A DNA stretch of 64,000 nt. Source: Macrosoma leucophasiata (Eukaryota > Arthropoda > Insecta > Lepidoptera > Hedylidae). Of the stretch, positions 52,925 to 63,932 are shown piece after piece. The number at the start of each line of letters is the position of its first letter. Position 1 is the first letter of the stretch. A program made the position numbers and the translations under genes. The notes beneath the pieces were generated by a model. The model was not told the DNA's origin, ran no database searches, and saw nothing but the letters and a program-made list of their open reading frames with translations. Where the stretch lies: positions 2,701,001 through 2,765,000 of the forward strand of contig JAWQUS010000020.1 in NCBI GenBank assembly GCA_036365455.1, in the 5' to 3' direction.

Positions 52925-53220
52925 AATACATATATATAAAATTCTCGATGATTTTCTAGATTTTGTAACAATACTCTGCCGAAACGGCTTGGCCGATTAT
53001 CATGAAATTTTGTGTGTTTATTTGCTACGTATGAGCATCGGTTGTAGAATATTGTTTTTACCCTAAAATGATACGGGTGGCCCACACCACTTTTAAAAAT
53101 ACGTATCATCCTTATTTTTCACATTAACTCCAATTTCTTAATGGCGGTATCTCCACTTTTGGTCACCAATCTGTTAGGCGATACGAAAATCGTCGGGACA
53201 ACTACCTAGTCTCTTTATAT
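52925..53220 (+). repeat. Old Helitron-like repeat, class uncertain
   Basis: ataaaattctcgatgatttt, ccgaaacggcttggccgatt and catgaaattttgtgtg are typical of a widespread lepidopteran repeat; no clean ends. Confidence 0.4.
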
Positions 53221-53976
53221 TAAAATGAAATTACTTTTATTTTTTATTTAGTCTCTCGTATTATTATTTGTTGGTCTCACTAAATCGCAAGAACGGCTTA
53301 CTTTAGTTTTGAAATAAGTAGAATAGGGATGATAACTAGGTATGAATTCACTGCTTTGTATCATATCACATAAAAGCGACTTGCAAATGAAATATAAGAA
53401 TAATGAATATAGAATAATATAAAATATAGAATATGCGATAGAAGAACTTAAAAGTGACGAAAATTCGGGACCAAAAAGTTAAGTTTCAAATAAAAAAAAA
53501 TCACTTTTACATTCTTTGTCCGTTATTTAACAAATTTTAATAAGAAATGTTATATAAAAACGCAGGATTGACGAAAATATTTTTAAATGTTTTGATTTCA
53601 CATTTCACCATACAACTCACAGGTTTTAACTCTAACGTGATGTCATAATAGAGCGTCTTTTTATATGAGCCGTTTTGAGTCGTTTCACAACTCGCAACGA
53701 TTTGAATCGTTATATCTTTAAAATTATTAGCTATTGAATAGACGTTTAAAAGACAATATTTATTTATTCTGCCTATACTTTTTGAAATAACAATTAAAAA
53801 TACTAGTCATCATCCCTATTCCATTGTAGAAGTCCAAGAAGGTCTGGAAATATGAAGAAATTGCAACGGAAATAGTTCATATACCTAACAACCAGTTATT
53901 TTTCAAATATTTGACACACTATTTAACGGTGCGAATTTCGCACAGGTCGGTCAGTCAGATAAAATAAATAAAAGTA
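53221..53976. other. AT-rich unassigned sequence
   Basis: Nothing supported. Confidence 0.45.
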
Positions 53977-54175
53977 CAGTATCCGCCATGAAAAATTGCA
54001 CATCGAGCTTAGGAAAGAGACAATCGGCTAATTTCGACTTCGTAGAGCATTATCTCAGTCGCAAACTGCATACGTAGGCACTGATAGTGCGGCATTGGTC
54101 AAAATTTGATCAAAATGGTTGACCAACATCTAATAGGTAGTGGGCGAAAGAGATAACACTCTACGGAGCTGAAAA
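53977..54175 (+). mobile_element. M-G MITE, right end replaced by LINE
   Basis: TA then cagtatccgccatgaaaaat, tgcacatcgagctt; internal gcgaaagagataacactcta. Breaks off at 54175 where CR1/Zenon sequence begins. Confidence 0.68.
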
Positions 54176-54955
54176 TAGCCGTGAAGTGTGCGCGTTTACC
54201 GCAAAAAAAATCCTTATTTATTGTAGCGCCACATTTCCAGAGCACTCAACTTACCATTAGTAAAAGTATCGGTAACCTGGGTGTTGACATATCAAATGAA
54301 GTGCAGTTTCAGGGTCACATTGAGGGTAAGACCAAGCTGGCATCCAGGAAGCTCGAGGTGCTAAAAGAGACGAGGCAGTATTTCACATCGGGACAACTTC
54401 TACAGCTCTATAAAGCTCAAGTGAGGCCCCATTTGGAATACTGCTCTCATCTTTGGGCCCCTAAATACCAGCTCGGACCGCTTGACTCCATTCAAAAACG
54501 TGCCATTCGAATCGTCAACGACCCAGGAATCACGAGGATCTGAGCCTGCGCAGAGACCTCGGTTGTCTGTGCATCTTCTTCCGCCTATACAATGGTGAAT
54601 ACTCTGATGAACAGTTCGATCTGGTGCCGTCGTTGCCATGCCTTCATCGTACCACCCGCCGAAGAGAGAAGTTCCACCCGCACAGATTGGACACTTGGCA
54701 GTGCTCATCAGCCCGATTCGCGCGTTCATTCCTGCCCAGAATGTGCAAGTTGTGGAACGAACTTTCATCTGAGGTGTTCCCCTGGCGCTACAATATGGGG
54801 TTCTTCGAAACAGGCGTCAAAAGAGTCCCTCAGGGCTGGCAACGCGTTAGCAATGATGTTGCAAATGTTCATAGGCGACGGTGACCATTTTCCATCAGGT
54901 GGCCCGTTTGCTTGTCTGACAACCTTCAGACATAAAAAAGGTGGTTGTAAATTTT
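54176..54955 (+). pseudogene. CR1/Zenon-like LINE, C-terminal part of reverse transcriptase plus 3' end
   Basis: The first frame (to 54543) reads through LGVDIS, the thumb-region RQYFTSGQLLQLYKAQVRPH and YCSHLWAPKYQL, typical of CR1-clade RT C-termini. A frameshift lies near 54540. The second frame (about 54535-54884) carries LHRTTRRREKFHPHRL and LWNELSSEVFP, also diagnostic. The 3' end (ggtggcccgtttgcttgtct ... acataaaaaa) resembles the end of R-A, making this LINE lineage a plausible partner for R-A. The element is 5' truncated. Confidence 0.88.
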
Positions 54956-55299
54956 TATGGACGTAGTCGTAGTTGAAGGATTAAATTCTTGATGGTGTCG
55001 CACTGTTTTTCATACAATCAGTGAAGAAGCCGCTGGTTAATCTAAAGTCACATGTACATCAGCAAACAGCCCATTAAAAATGATAAATGAGACATATTCC
55101 GCGTGTTTAAGTGAATTTGTTGCGTCGTTATACTTAAACGAAGGTCAAACCTAAATAAACTTAGTTAAACTTGTGATAGATATACGTTGTATAATATGCT
55201 TATTTATATTTTTATTCTCATGGTCGATTTGTTTCCTGCAAAATTGACAATTTTGGCTAAACCATTTATAGTATTCTACTTATAGGTACCTTATTTAGA
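54956..55299. other. Unassigned sequence
   Basis: Nothing supported. Confidence 0.5.
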
Positions 55300-55496
55300 G
55301 TATATGTTTGTATGGGAAAAAAGAAAAGGGCTATTTTTAGGGTTTTTCCAGCACTTATTCGTATTTTTCCTCAGCTTTTTAAACCTTCCCTAGACCTCCA
55401 CGAACATTTCAAGACCAAGATAAGATTAATCCGTTCAGCCGTTCTCGAGTTGTAGCGAGACTAACGAACAGCAATTGATTTTTATATATATATAGA
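55300..55496 (-). mobile_element. Hel-K element, 3' truncated
   Basis: ttgtatgggaaaaaagaaaa to gcaattgatttttatatata...gatt; A|TC start at 55496 on the minus strand. Confidence 0.6.
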
Positions 55497-55626
55497 TTTT
55501 AAAAGGTATACATACAACAAAATATTCTGTGAAAATATTAAGCGTCTACCTGCTACAGTTGTTTTAATATTGAGCAATAATCTTTAAAAAAATACGTTTA
55601 TTGTATTGTACCTTTAATTAATAATA

Positions 55627-56914
55627 GGTTGGGGAAAAAGTCTTTTCGCATTATAGTATGTATGAACTTGTAATAAAATCTCTTTGGCTGTAGTATTTGT
55701 ATCTAGCTGGTTTTGGTATCATTGAAAGTTAAAATTTTAAAGAACATAATTCCAAATTCAAATTAGGCAAATGTGTGATTTTCATTTGTTTTTCGTACTG
55801 TCAAGATGAGTGAATCTAATGAAGAAATTCGATACATTTTAAAATTTTACTACAAAAAAGGTAAAAATGCAACGCAAGCCGCGAAAAAAATTTGCGATGT
55901 TTATGGACCTAGTGCAGTGTCTGTGAGAGTAGCACAAATTTGGTTTAAGCGTTTTCAATCCGGTAATTTTGATGTCAAAGATGCACCTCGCTCTGGTCGC
56001 CCTATTACGGATAAAATGGATGCCATTTTTGAAAAAGTGGAGCAAGATCGACATATCAGTAGTTACGACGTAGCTGAAGAACTGAGAATTGATCACAAAA
56101 CAGTTTTGGCGCATTTGAAAAAAGCTGGGTACAAAAAAAAGCTCGATATTTGGGTACCTCACGAGCTCACTGAAAGAAACCTAACGAACCGTGTACTCAT
56201 TTGTGATTCTTTATTACGACGTAATGAAACCGAATCATTTTTGAAGAAGCTGATAACTGGTGATGAAAAGTGGATCACGTACGACAAGAACGTGCGAAAA
56301 AGGTCGTGGTAAAAGGCAGGTCAGGCTACACAGACTGTGGCGAAACCCGGGTTAACTCGCAATACGGTGATGTTGTGTGTGTGGTGGGATTGGAAGGGCA
56401 TTATTCATTATGAGCCATATAATAACCACCAGGCAGGACTATCGATTCTGAACTCTACTGCGAACAACTGATGAGATTAAAGCAAGAAGTTGAGAGAAAG
56501 CGGCCGGAATTGATCAACAGAAGGGGTGTGGTGTTTCATCATGATAACGCTAGACCTCACACATCTATAGCCACTCAGCAAAAATTAAGAGAGTTTGGCT
56601 GGGAGGTGTTAATGCATCCGCCGTATAGTCCTGACCTTGCACCTTCAGATTTCCACCTGTTTCGGTCTCTTCAGAATTCTTTATGCAATGTTAGGTTAAC
56701 ATCACGAGAGGACTGCCAAATCCACTTGTCGCGGTATTTTGATGAGAAGTCCCAAAATTTTTATAGGAATGGGATCATGTCCCTACCTACAAGATGGCAA
56801 AAGGTTATCGAACAAAATGGTACATATATACTTTAGTTAAATTTAAAAAAACTATATTAAAAAATGTTTAGATGTCTTGTCTTAAAAAATGCGAAGAAAC
56901 TTTGTCCCCAACCT
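55627..56914 (+). mobile_element. mariner transposon (DD34D), two inactivating lesions
   Basis: Terminal inverted repeats (ggttggggaaaaagtctttt at the left; its near complement ending ccccaacc at the right) lie beside TA. Element length is about 1.29 kb, normal for mariner. The body encodes one transposase broken once by a nonsense codon and once by a frameshift. Sequence is otherwise well preserved, so the copy is fairly young. Confidence 0.92.
55806..56836 (+). pseudogene. mariner transposase pseudogene (SETMAR/Hsmar-like)
   Basis: The transposase would cut and rejoin element ends at TA targets. The first part (55806-56312) carries paired helix-turn-helix DNA-binding regions (about residues 1-110), the WVPHEL linker motif and catalytic D153 in GDEKW. 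It ends at a TAA (56310-56312) where related proteins read on without a stop, a likely single-base nonsense change. The reading frame shifts near 56430-56440. The second part (56471-56836) holds HHDNARPH with its catalytic D and YSPDLAPSD with the third D; 34 residues separate them, giving DD34D. Family assignment rests on these motifs. Confidence 0.92.
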
Positions 56915-56929
56915 TATAATTTTTAGTAT

Positions 56930-57260
56930 TTAATTTTGTGCAACAAAAATACATAATTTGTGAAAAATTCAGCTTTTTAGTTATCACTGTTCATGAGATA
57001 CACCGTGGCGATAGACAAACAGACAGCTTAGGTTTAGGAATAGGGTGCCGTTTTTATCTTTTAGATACGGAACTCTTAAATTGCAGCTTTTCGAAATCCC
57101 TCGAGCTGCATCCAGTTTCGGAGAAAACAGTTTTATTACTGCAAAAGTTTATTCAGCGTTTTCAGTTTGTACAGGACCCTCGCTGTGCGAGTCCGATCCG
57201 CACTTAGCAAAGTTTTTTTTAAATTCAAATGCATTTTACAAAGTTGAGCGCGTGACATTT
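56930..57260. repeat. Two U-M pieces in opposite orientation
   Basis: 56930-57085 ends like gggtgccgtttttatctttt...gatacggaactctt (plus strand); 57160-57215 is a reverse start (cgagtccgatccgcacttag). Confidence 0.5.
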
Positions 57261-57431
57261 GAAATACCACATCAAAGGTGAGGCATACCGTTCTCTCTTT
57301 TGTTTCCGTTGGTATTTCATTTCGCGTACCACTTCCTTGTTATATAAACTTTACGTTATCAATGTTTTGTTAATTAATTTTGTTATAGTTATGCTCTCCT
57401 TGACATATTATTACAAACAACGTCATCGGTT

Positions 57432-57668
57432 GCCTAACTAGCATAGTTGGCAGTAGATGGCGCTGCTGCTACCTTAAAGCAATGCAATAAAATGTGAAGG
57501 AAAGATTTGACAAATCGGGTAGGACTTCAGTAGCTCAATTGGAAGAGCGGCTGGACTAGATTCCCAGTAGGCCGCGAGTTCGAGTCTCGCCTGAAGTCAA
57601 ATTTTTCTTTCCATTTTTCTTTAAATAATATATATTTCACAAGCATGTGTTAATGCGAAATAATATAA
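57432..57668 (+). mobile_element. S-D SINE, full length, 12-bp target duplication
   Basis: The duplication aacaacgtcatc flanks the unit (left copy ends ~57432, right copy at ~57669-57680). A ~90-bp 5' extension precedes a tRNA-like core (57526-57598): acceptor stem gacttca/tgaagtc, D-stem gctc/gagc, T-arm gcgagttcgagtctcgc. The tail ends gaaataatataaaac. Confidence 0.85.
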
Positions 57669-57774
57669 AACAACGTCATCTAGTTATTTTTTTTCTTGAA
57701 AGTGGGAAACAGCATACTATTCATATTGGCGGTAAATAAACCTTATACGTATTGCAACCCTATTTATAAGGTAA

Positions 57775-58256
57775 CTAGCTGTTGCCCGCGGCTATGCCCG
57801 CGTGCATGTCTTTTTTTTTAATGTAATGGAAGTGGTAAACAAGCATGCAGTTCACATTGATGTTAAGTGATGACTGCAGCCTATAGACACCCACACAAAG
57901 ACCAAGGCCAAAATGCAGATGCGTTTCCACTCCTGAGACCTAAGGTCTTATGCCTCTGTGCCGGAAATTACAGGGCCGTACATAACCACCTGACCGGAAC
58001 ACGATAGTGCTGAACACTACCATTTAGCGGCAAGTATATTAGGTAATGCGGTGGTGCCTACGCCCGCAAGCTCCGTCACTGGAGCTCTACCACTGAAAAA
58101 AAGTTTTAAAAAGTAGCCTATGTTCTTCCTCAAAGTCGAATATATCTCTGTACCAAATTTCATTAAAATCGGTTCAGTCGTTTGGTCGTGCAAAAGGTAA
58201 CAGACAGACTGACAGAGAGACAGAGTTACTTTCGCATTTATACTATTAGTAGGGAT
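57775..58256 (-). mobile_element. Hel-J type element split by R-A
   Basis: CTAGctgttgcccgcggctatg at 57775-57810 and the rest at 58098-58256 (gtagcctatgttcttcctca ... ctattagtaggga). Confidence 0.6.
57811..58094 (-). mobile_element. R-A copy, full length, subfamily a
   Basis: ttttaatgtaatggaagtgg to gagctctaccactgaaaa. Close to consensus, so young. Confidence 0.92.
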
Positions 58257-58519
58257 TAGTAAAAACTAGGCCAAGTGCGAAAAGACTCGTTATTTGGAAA
58301 TTTTTAAATGAGTTCATATCTAACTGATAACAGATGAGGGAATCTGACAACCTGTGCTGTGGTACATCCCTCATCATCTGATAGATAACTGAGGTTAACT
58401 TTAACGTTAACCTGGGCATCTCGGCCAGATACTGTTATCATTTGAAGTTATGACGTCATTTAACAATTTTCAAATGATGCAACTAATTCCTTACGTAGCC
58501 GGAATTTAACAAATTTGCG

Positions 58520-58790
58520 CGGTGGGGTGTGTGATGGGTGTGTGGAGGGCACGTTAAGCCGTCGCGGTTGGTCCCGGTTGCTAGCGATAGATAGCAACCG
58601 GGCTAAATCGTTAAACCTTGTCGGAGGCCTTATATCGGGTTTTGAAAACATCTGCCAGCAGGTTGGCCTAACCCTTATCTCCACCAACCCGCATTGAACA
58701 GCGTGGTGGAGTAAGCTCCAGGCCTCCTCCTAAAAAGGGGAGAGACTCGTGCCCAGCAGTAGGACGTATCAAGGGTTTCCATTATTATTT
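58520..58790 (+). mobile_element. S-5S SINE, 5' truncated
   Basis: It begins near the end of the 5S-like head (gtgatgggtgtgtggagggc) and runs through the common body to the 3' end ggtttccattattatt. More diverged than the 2.2 and 18.7 kb copies. Confidence 0.75.
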
Positions 58791-59146
58791 TATTATACTT
58801 GTCATATTGTTCTACTGAATACATATAAGAATAATGTAGTAAAATGGTAACTGAGCACTGTCTGTACATGATAATTATATTAGAAATAATTGAGGAATAT
58901 AGGAATAGGAACGTACAGCAATGAACGTCTTTCGATTGAAATTATGACTCTTTCTAACAGACTGGTTGGCAACTCTAGCCTGAGTCATAGAGGCCAAACT
59001 AGAGACAAACTTAAATTTGCGATTATCCAGTATCTACATTGAAATCTCGACTATTTATTGACTGCAGTATCAAAGTAAACTGTATTGTCTTATTGACACG
59101 ATATCATGTCAGCTGAAAACGACTCTGGACTGACCACTTCCATTTT
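58790..59146. other. Unassigned sequence
   Basis: Nothing supported. Confidence 0.5.
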
Positions 59147-59375
59147 AAATAATAAATAAATAAATAAAATAAAACACGCTTACACTCACAGCCCCACAGT
59201 AGGTATAAAACCTGTGTCGTAGGTACCGTTGTACACATACATCACATACACAAACACCTGACCCGAAACAAATATCTGTAGACCATAAAAATATTTGTCC
59301 CGGTGCGGGGATCGAACCCGCAACCCTTCAAATCAAACGGTCATCTCACATCGCTGGACTAACCAGGTCGTCAAA
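59147..59375 (-). mobile_element. S-C SINE, full length with (TTTA)n tail
   Basis: Head at 59295-59375, tail aataaataaataaaataaaa at left. Confidence 0.87.
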
Positions 59376-59389
59376 TTGCTTGGACCTAA

Positions 59390-59640
59390 GCCTACCCATA
59401 AAGGGGGATATGCCATAATCGCCACGCTCGAGATACAGATTGGCGATCGCAGTGGCGGTAGTTTGATCGCAGGACGCTGCTGCCCATCTTGCGTTATTGC
59501 ACTTACTACCGCCCCATTGGAAAGGATTGACCACCATTGTTCGACTGACTGCACTAGGGCAAGATTTCTTTTCAAGTAGAAGAAAATACTTCCGCTAGTA
59601 GGCGGTGGGGTCGTCATGGCCCGACGCCTGTATTGACCCA
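59390..59640 (-). repeat. U-Q repeat
   Basis: About 250 bp, shared with 63140-63415 in opposite orientation: gacgaccccacc, gtcgaacaatgg, ccaatggggcggtagtaagt, accgccactgcgatcgccaa, ggcatatccccctt. Class unknown. Confidence 0.7.
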
Positions 59641-59920
59641 ATAACGCGTCTTTAAATTCTCAAGATTAGATACCAACCTTAATTCATAAATCATTACTCA
59701 TTCCTCATTATTTCCTTAAAACATAAAAATGTTTGCTGGAAAATCGCATCAAAACACAAACAGTTGACGAAAGTTTAAAAAAAAAACATAAAGTTGTTAA
59801 CGATTCAGTTCCAAGAAATGACTAATAATAATTGATAAGGTTTTCTCAGTAAATCATTATTAATGTTATCCTAATTATCGGAAATAAGCTTTTTATAAAA
59901 AGTAGATATTCCGTATTTGA

Positions 59921-60203
59921 ACTGGTGGTACAGCTCCAGTGACGTAGCGTACAGTCCGGGCGTAGGCACCACGGCATTACCTAATAGGTATATTCGCCGC
60001 TAAATGGTAGTGTTCAGCACTATCGTGTTCCGGTCAGGTGGTAATGTACGGCCCTGTAATTTCCGGCACAGAGGCATAACACCTTAAGTCTCAGGAGTGG
60101 TAACGCATCTGCATTTTGACCTTGGTCTTTGTGTGGGTGTCTATAGGCTGCAGTCATCACTTAACATCAATGTGAACTGCATCACTTTCATAACATAAAA
60201 AAG
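59921..60203 (+). mobile_element. R-A copy, nearly full length, subfamily a
   Basis: ctggtggtacagctccagtg to ctttcataacataaaaaa. Confidence 0.9.
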
Positions 60204-60371
60204 TACGTATGACGTCACCCGAACGTTGGGAAAATCTCCATCGCTATCGAACGAAGTTTCCAGGAAACCATTAAAATGAGCTTGTGCGAGAATACTACTG
60301 TGCGAAATATTTCCGGGAAAGATGATATTATGATTTTATATTTCCGACTTAAATTAAAAAATCACTTGTAC

Positions 60372-60446
60372 CTTCTGAGCGGAACACGATAGATGCCGTT
60401 GTGCCTACGCCCGCGAGGACCGACACTGGAGCTTTACCACCAGTAG
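60372..60446 (-). mobile_element. R-A 5' fragment
   Basis: tgagcggaacacgatagatg to gctttaccaccagtaga. Confidence 0.7.
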
Positions 60447-60554
60447 AATCTTCCGATCTTAGGCTCCAACACATGTCCTTGTAGCAATATATGGACGTTC
60501 ACATTATTTGATTTTTTCACGATAATCTGTACTAGATTCAAGCTCTCATTTAAA

Positions 60555-60875
60555 AGAGCTCCTACTGAGTTTGTTGGGTAGCGGAGTTCTTCTCAGTAGT
60601 GACTGCACTTGGAACTCTGCTTAGTGAATAACTTTGATCTTGACGAATAAGTTTTTCTTTTTCTTCATTTATCATCATTGAAGGAATTGAAAAATTTTGT
60701 GATTATTATGTTTTAATTATGTAGTTTAAATTCTAATTTTTAATTTACTATTAATATATGTTTTTGCTTTTACTATATGTAATGGTTATTCACTCTCGGT
60801 ATTTTATGATTTGTTGAAAGTATCTGTAAAGATCTATTCGAAATAAAAATATTTTCTATTTCTATTTCCAATAGC
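60555..60875 (+). mobile_element. LINE/SINE 3' end, class uncertain
   Basis: ctcctactgagtttgttggg, gttcttctcagtag and the end gaaataaaaatattttctat recall a common lepidopteran retroposon tail. Confidence 0.45.
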
Positions 60876-61762
60876 AAGCTATCCGTACATCATTAGGTAC
60901 ATCCACGGCATTTTATGGCCCCGTAAGAACTCGCGGATTGAAAAAATGCGACTCAAGTCCTATATTCCTTGCTTAAGATTTATTTATTCGCGGATTGAAT
61001 CGGTACATCTGTACATATATATTATGTCCCCAAATAAAAAGTATTCGGTATCGATATATAAGAGATAAATAAAATAGACTTTATTACAACTTTGCCTAGA
61101 TTGTGTTTTCAAAAGCTAACGGCGTTGTTTGTTTCATTCGACGATTGCTTTGAGGTAAAGTCGCCTTCGCCGCGGTCGGTGTTTTAAGTATGTAAACAAA
61201 CAGAAAATTTAGATAAAACAAACTTGTTATTCAAAACAATGTATATTTTGCATAAACCTGAAGATATGTAACACATAAAAATGTATGGTCAAAAATTTAA
61301 ATTAAACCGCTTTTTTATGTGTTTGTTTTTGACGTGACAACGTCTTAAATTAGGTTGCGGCTCGGAGTCACTCATGAAAAAGTGTAACGCCCGGTAACGT
61401 AACGATGATTCACCGAACGAGAGAGAGGCCTGCCGGACCGGCGAATGCCTTTCTACCGAGAAAAAGACGTTGTCACGTAAAATCTTCGCCCGTAAAACCG
61501 ACTTTACAGGCAACCAGTTTTTTTATTACGTCGCTTAAGAACGTATCCCCTATAAATCTATATAAATTACCATTCCATATTCACGATTTCGGTATTCGCG
61601 GCATATTTACGGAACGTATACCCCACGAATAAAGAGCTTCTACTGCAGTGTATTCTGCAGAATTAAGCGTCCCTGTTTCTTTTGTTTAGTCCACTAACCG
61701 ATGTCTTCTTCTTCAATTTTGTCCTAAAAGCGTTCTAAGTATCCTTAACCTCCTTTTTCTAC
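60876..61762. other. Apparently single-copy sequence
   Basis: No repeat match in the window. 61385-61640 is richer in CpG, with a 75-codon open frame (61405-61632) lacking known motifs; left uncalled. Confidence 0.35.
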
Positions 61763-62036
61763 TGATGTTCGAGCTCCAGTGACGGAGCTCGCGGGCGTCA
61801 GCACCACCGCGTTACCTAATATACTTGCCGCTAAATGGTAGTGTTCAGCACTATCGTGGTCCGGTCAGGTGGTAATGTACGGCCCTGTAATTTCCGGCAC
61901 AGAGGCATAACACCTTAGGCCACAGGAGTGGTAACGCATCTGCATTTTGACCTTGGTCTTTGTGTAAGTGTCTATTGGCTGCAGTCATCACTTAACATCA
62001 ATGTAAATTGCAAGCATGTTTGCCACATTCATAAAA
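61763..62036 (+). mobile_element. R-A copy, nearly full length, subfamily a
   Basis: ctactgatgttcgagctcca to gccacattcataaaaa. Confidence 0.9.
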
Positions 62037-62362
62037 AATCCATTAAAAATCACGAGACTTTCACTTTAAATTAAATGAAGAAGACTTAACTCAGGGCTAT
62101 GTACACTTGAAAGGGAGAAAAATCTCAAAGCGCTATCGATCGACGTTTCCGGGAAACCATACATTACGCCCGCGATGTTTTCCAGAAATTTTGTTGAGAT
62201 GTTATTTCATATTGCTTTGTGATGCCACTTAAGACGCTCGTTCGTAAATTGAAACGTAATGAAATTAATAATTTGCATATTACTTATTTATATACAGGTT
62301 CTTTTACGTTCCAGCAGCATTGAATCTGAAAAATGAAATTAGATTTTTCTTTTAAGTTTTTC
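62037..62362. other. Unassigned sequence
   Basis: Nothing supported. Confidence 0.5.
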
Positions 62363-62700
62363 TTTATGTAATGGAAGTGGCAAACAAGCATGCAGTTTAT
62401 ATTGATGTTAAGTGATGACTGCAGCCTATAGACACCCACACAAAGACCAAGGTCAAAATTCAGATGCGTTACCTCTTAGTTACCACTTCTATATATTCTA
62501 TTACCATTATTGTAATTACCTACTGAAACAATTGAAAACAATAAAATATTGAGTATTGAGGCTTAAGGTGCTATGCCTCTGTGCCGGAAATAACAGGGCC
62601 GTACATTACCACCTGACCGGAACACGATAATGCTGAACACTTTAGCGGCAAGTATATAAGGTAATGCGGTGGTGCCTACGTCCGCGAGTTCCGTCACTTG
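62363..62700 (-). mobile_element. R-A copy (subfamily a) with ~80-bp insert
   Basis: 62363-62477 and 62557-62700; the AT-rich insert (62478-62556) is unassigned. Confidence 0.85.
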
Positions 62701-62711
62701 GAAGCGGCACG

Positions 62712-63010
62712 CGGTGGAATAGCTGTTAGGGGGAGAAAAATATGCCCAAAAAAATAAATAAAAAGATTTAAAAAAAAGATACAAAATGTTTTAAATGGGC
62801 TAAAAAACTAACCAAAAAAAAAACAAACTAAATAAAAATTTAAAAAAAATGTTTGTATATGACGAGCGAGTTTCCTCGCGTACCACAATCCCCATTTAGG
62901 ACCACGCTCCCGACGCTTCGGGGGCAGATAGGCCCGGGATACGAGGATTCGCCTCAATCCTCGAACCATCCCCGCCTCCTTAGCGTTCGCGCGGAGGGAG
63001 GGATGATGAA
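62712..63010 (-). repeat. U-T repeat
   Basis: A-rich stretch then gggggcagataggcccggga and cgcgcggagggagggatgat; reverse of 43683-44025. Confidence 0.6.
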
Positions 63011-63139
63011 GATTAGTGGAGCTCTAGTAGATAAGTCTAGTAATTTCAAATCATGCTACGAGTAATTTATGATTACCCTATTAACGTTTCATTGAGGGTT
63101 TATACTAAGGTCGAGATTCAGAGGCCGCACCACGATTTT

Positions 63140-63432
63140 CCTACGAGTGTCGTCGGGACGTGACGACCCCACCGTCCACTTCCACTATCGGAAGAATTTT
63201 CTTCCACTGGATGATAATTCTTCCACATGTGCAGCCAGTCAACCGAACAATGGCGGTCAAACCATTCCAATGGGGCGGTAGTAAGTGCAATAACGCACGA
63301 TTGGCAGCAGCTTCCTGCAATAAAACTACCGCCACTGCGATCGCCAATCCGCATGCCAAGTGTGGCTATTATGGCATATCCCCCTTAGGGAGAAGCTGAA
63401 CCAGCAGTGGAGGTTTTTTTCGGCTGAAGTGA
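63140..63432 (+). repeat. U-Q repeat ending like a LINE tail
   Basis: Shares ~230 bp with 59390-59640, then ends gctgaaccagcagtggaggt...cggctgaagtgatgtgatg, like the VQQW..G-stop-(ATG)n end of L-P. U-Q may be 3' sequence of such a LINE. Confidence 0.6.
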
Positions 63433-63439
63433 TGTGATG

Positions 63440-63758
63440 TTTGACTGCCTCAGTAGCCTAGTGGTAGCAGGCCACTACTACTACGCTGAGGTCCTGGGTT
63501 CGATTCCCGGGTAGGGGGTTATCAGAGATAATGGTGTAAAGTCCTTTATCTCTGGTTCTATTGGGATTTTTCCATTTTCTGGAAATATCCCAGTACCTCG
63601 AAGTTTGGTAATGTGCCCGGAGATGGCAACAGGCTCGCCACCTGTTACATGGGCCGAAACGTAACTGGCGAATCGTGGGTGTGTTTGCATGTATGCTTGA
63701 ATGCATGCATTTACCTCTGCCTACCCCTTCGGGGATTACAAGCGTGAAGTTACGTTTC
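63440..63758 (+). mobile_element. S-B SINE, full length, near consensus
   Basis: actgcctcagtagcctagtg (A-box), ggttcgattcccgg (B-box), body with two inverted segments, tail ggggattacaagcgtgaagt. Pol III promoter boxes look intact. Confidence 0.92.
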
Positions 63759-63816
63759 TGTAATTTCCGGCACAGAGGCATAACACCTTAGGCCTCAGGA
63801 GAGGTAACACATACTG
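63757..63816 (+). mobile_element. R-A fragment
   Basis: ctgtaatttccggcacagag to gagaggtaacacat. Confidence 0.75.
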
Positions 63817-63932
63817 TTGTTGTTTAAATGTCACACATGTTTAAATTATAAAATTTAAGATTCATTGTTTTTATGCGTTAGAAATATACCTAAGAAAAAT
63901 ATTTTTATGGCCTACTGAAAATACATTGAACC

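Noticed and set aside
54400..54768. 122-codon open frame on the minus strand
   Set aside because: Antisense of the CR1/Zenon RT C-terminus.
55839..56162. 107-codon open frame on the minus strand
   Set aside because: Antisense shadow of the mariner transposase.
61405..61632. 75-codon open frame in single-copy DNA
   Set aside because: No recognised motif, no splice or promoter evidence; its length is not remarkable.
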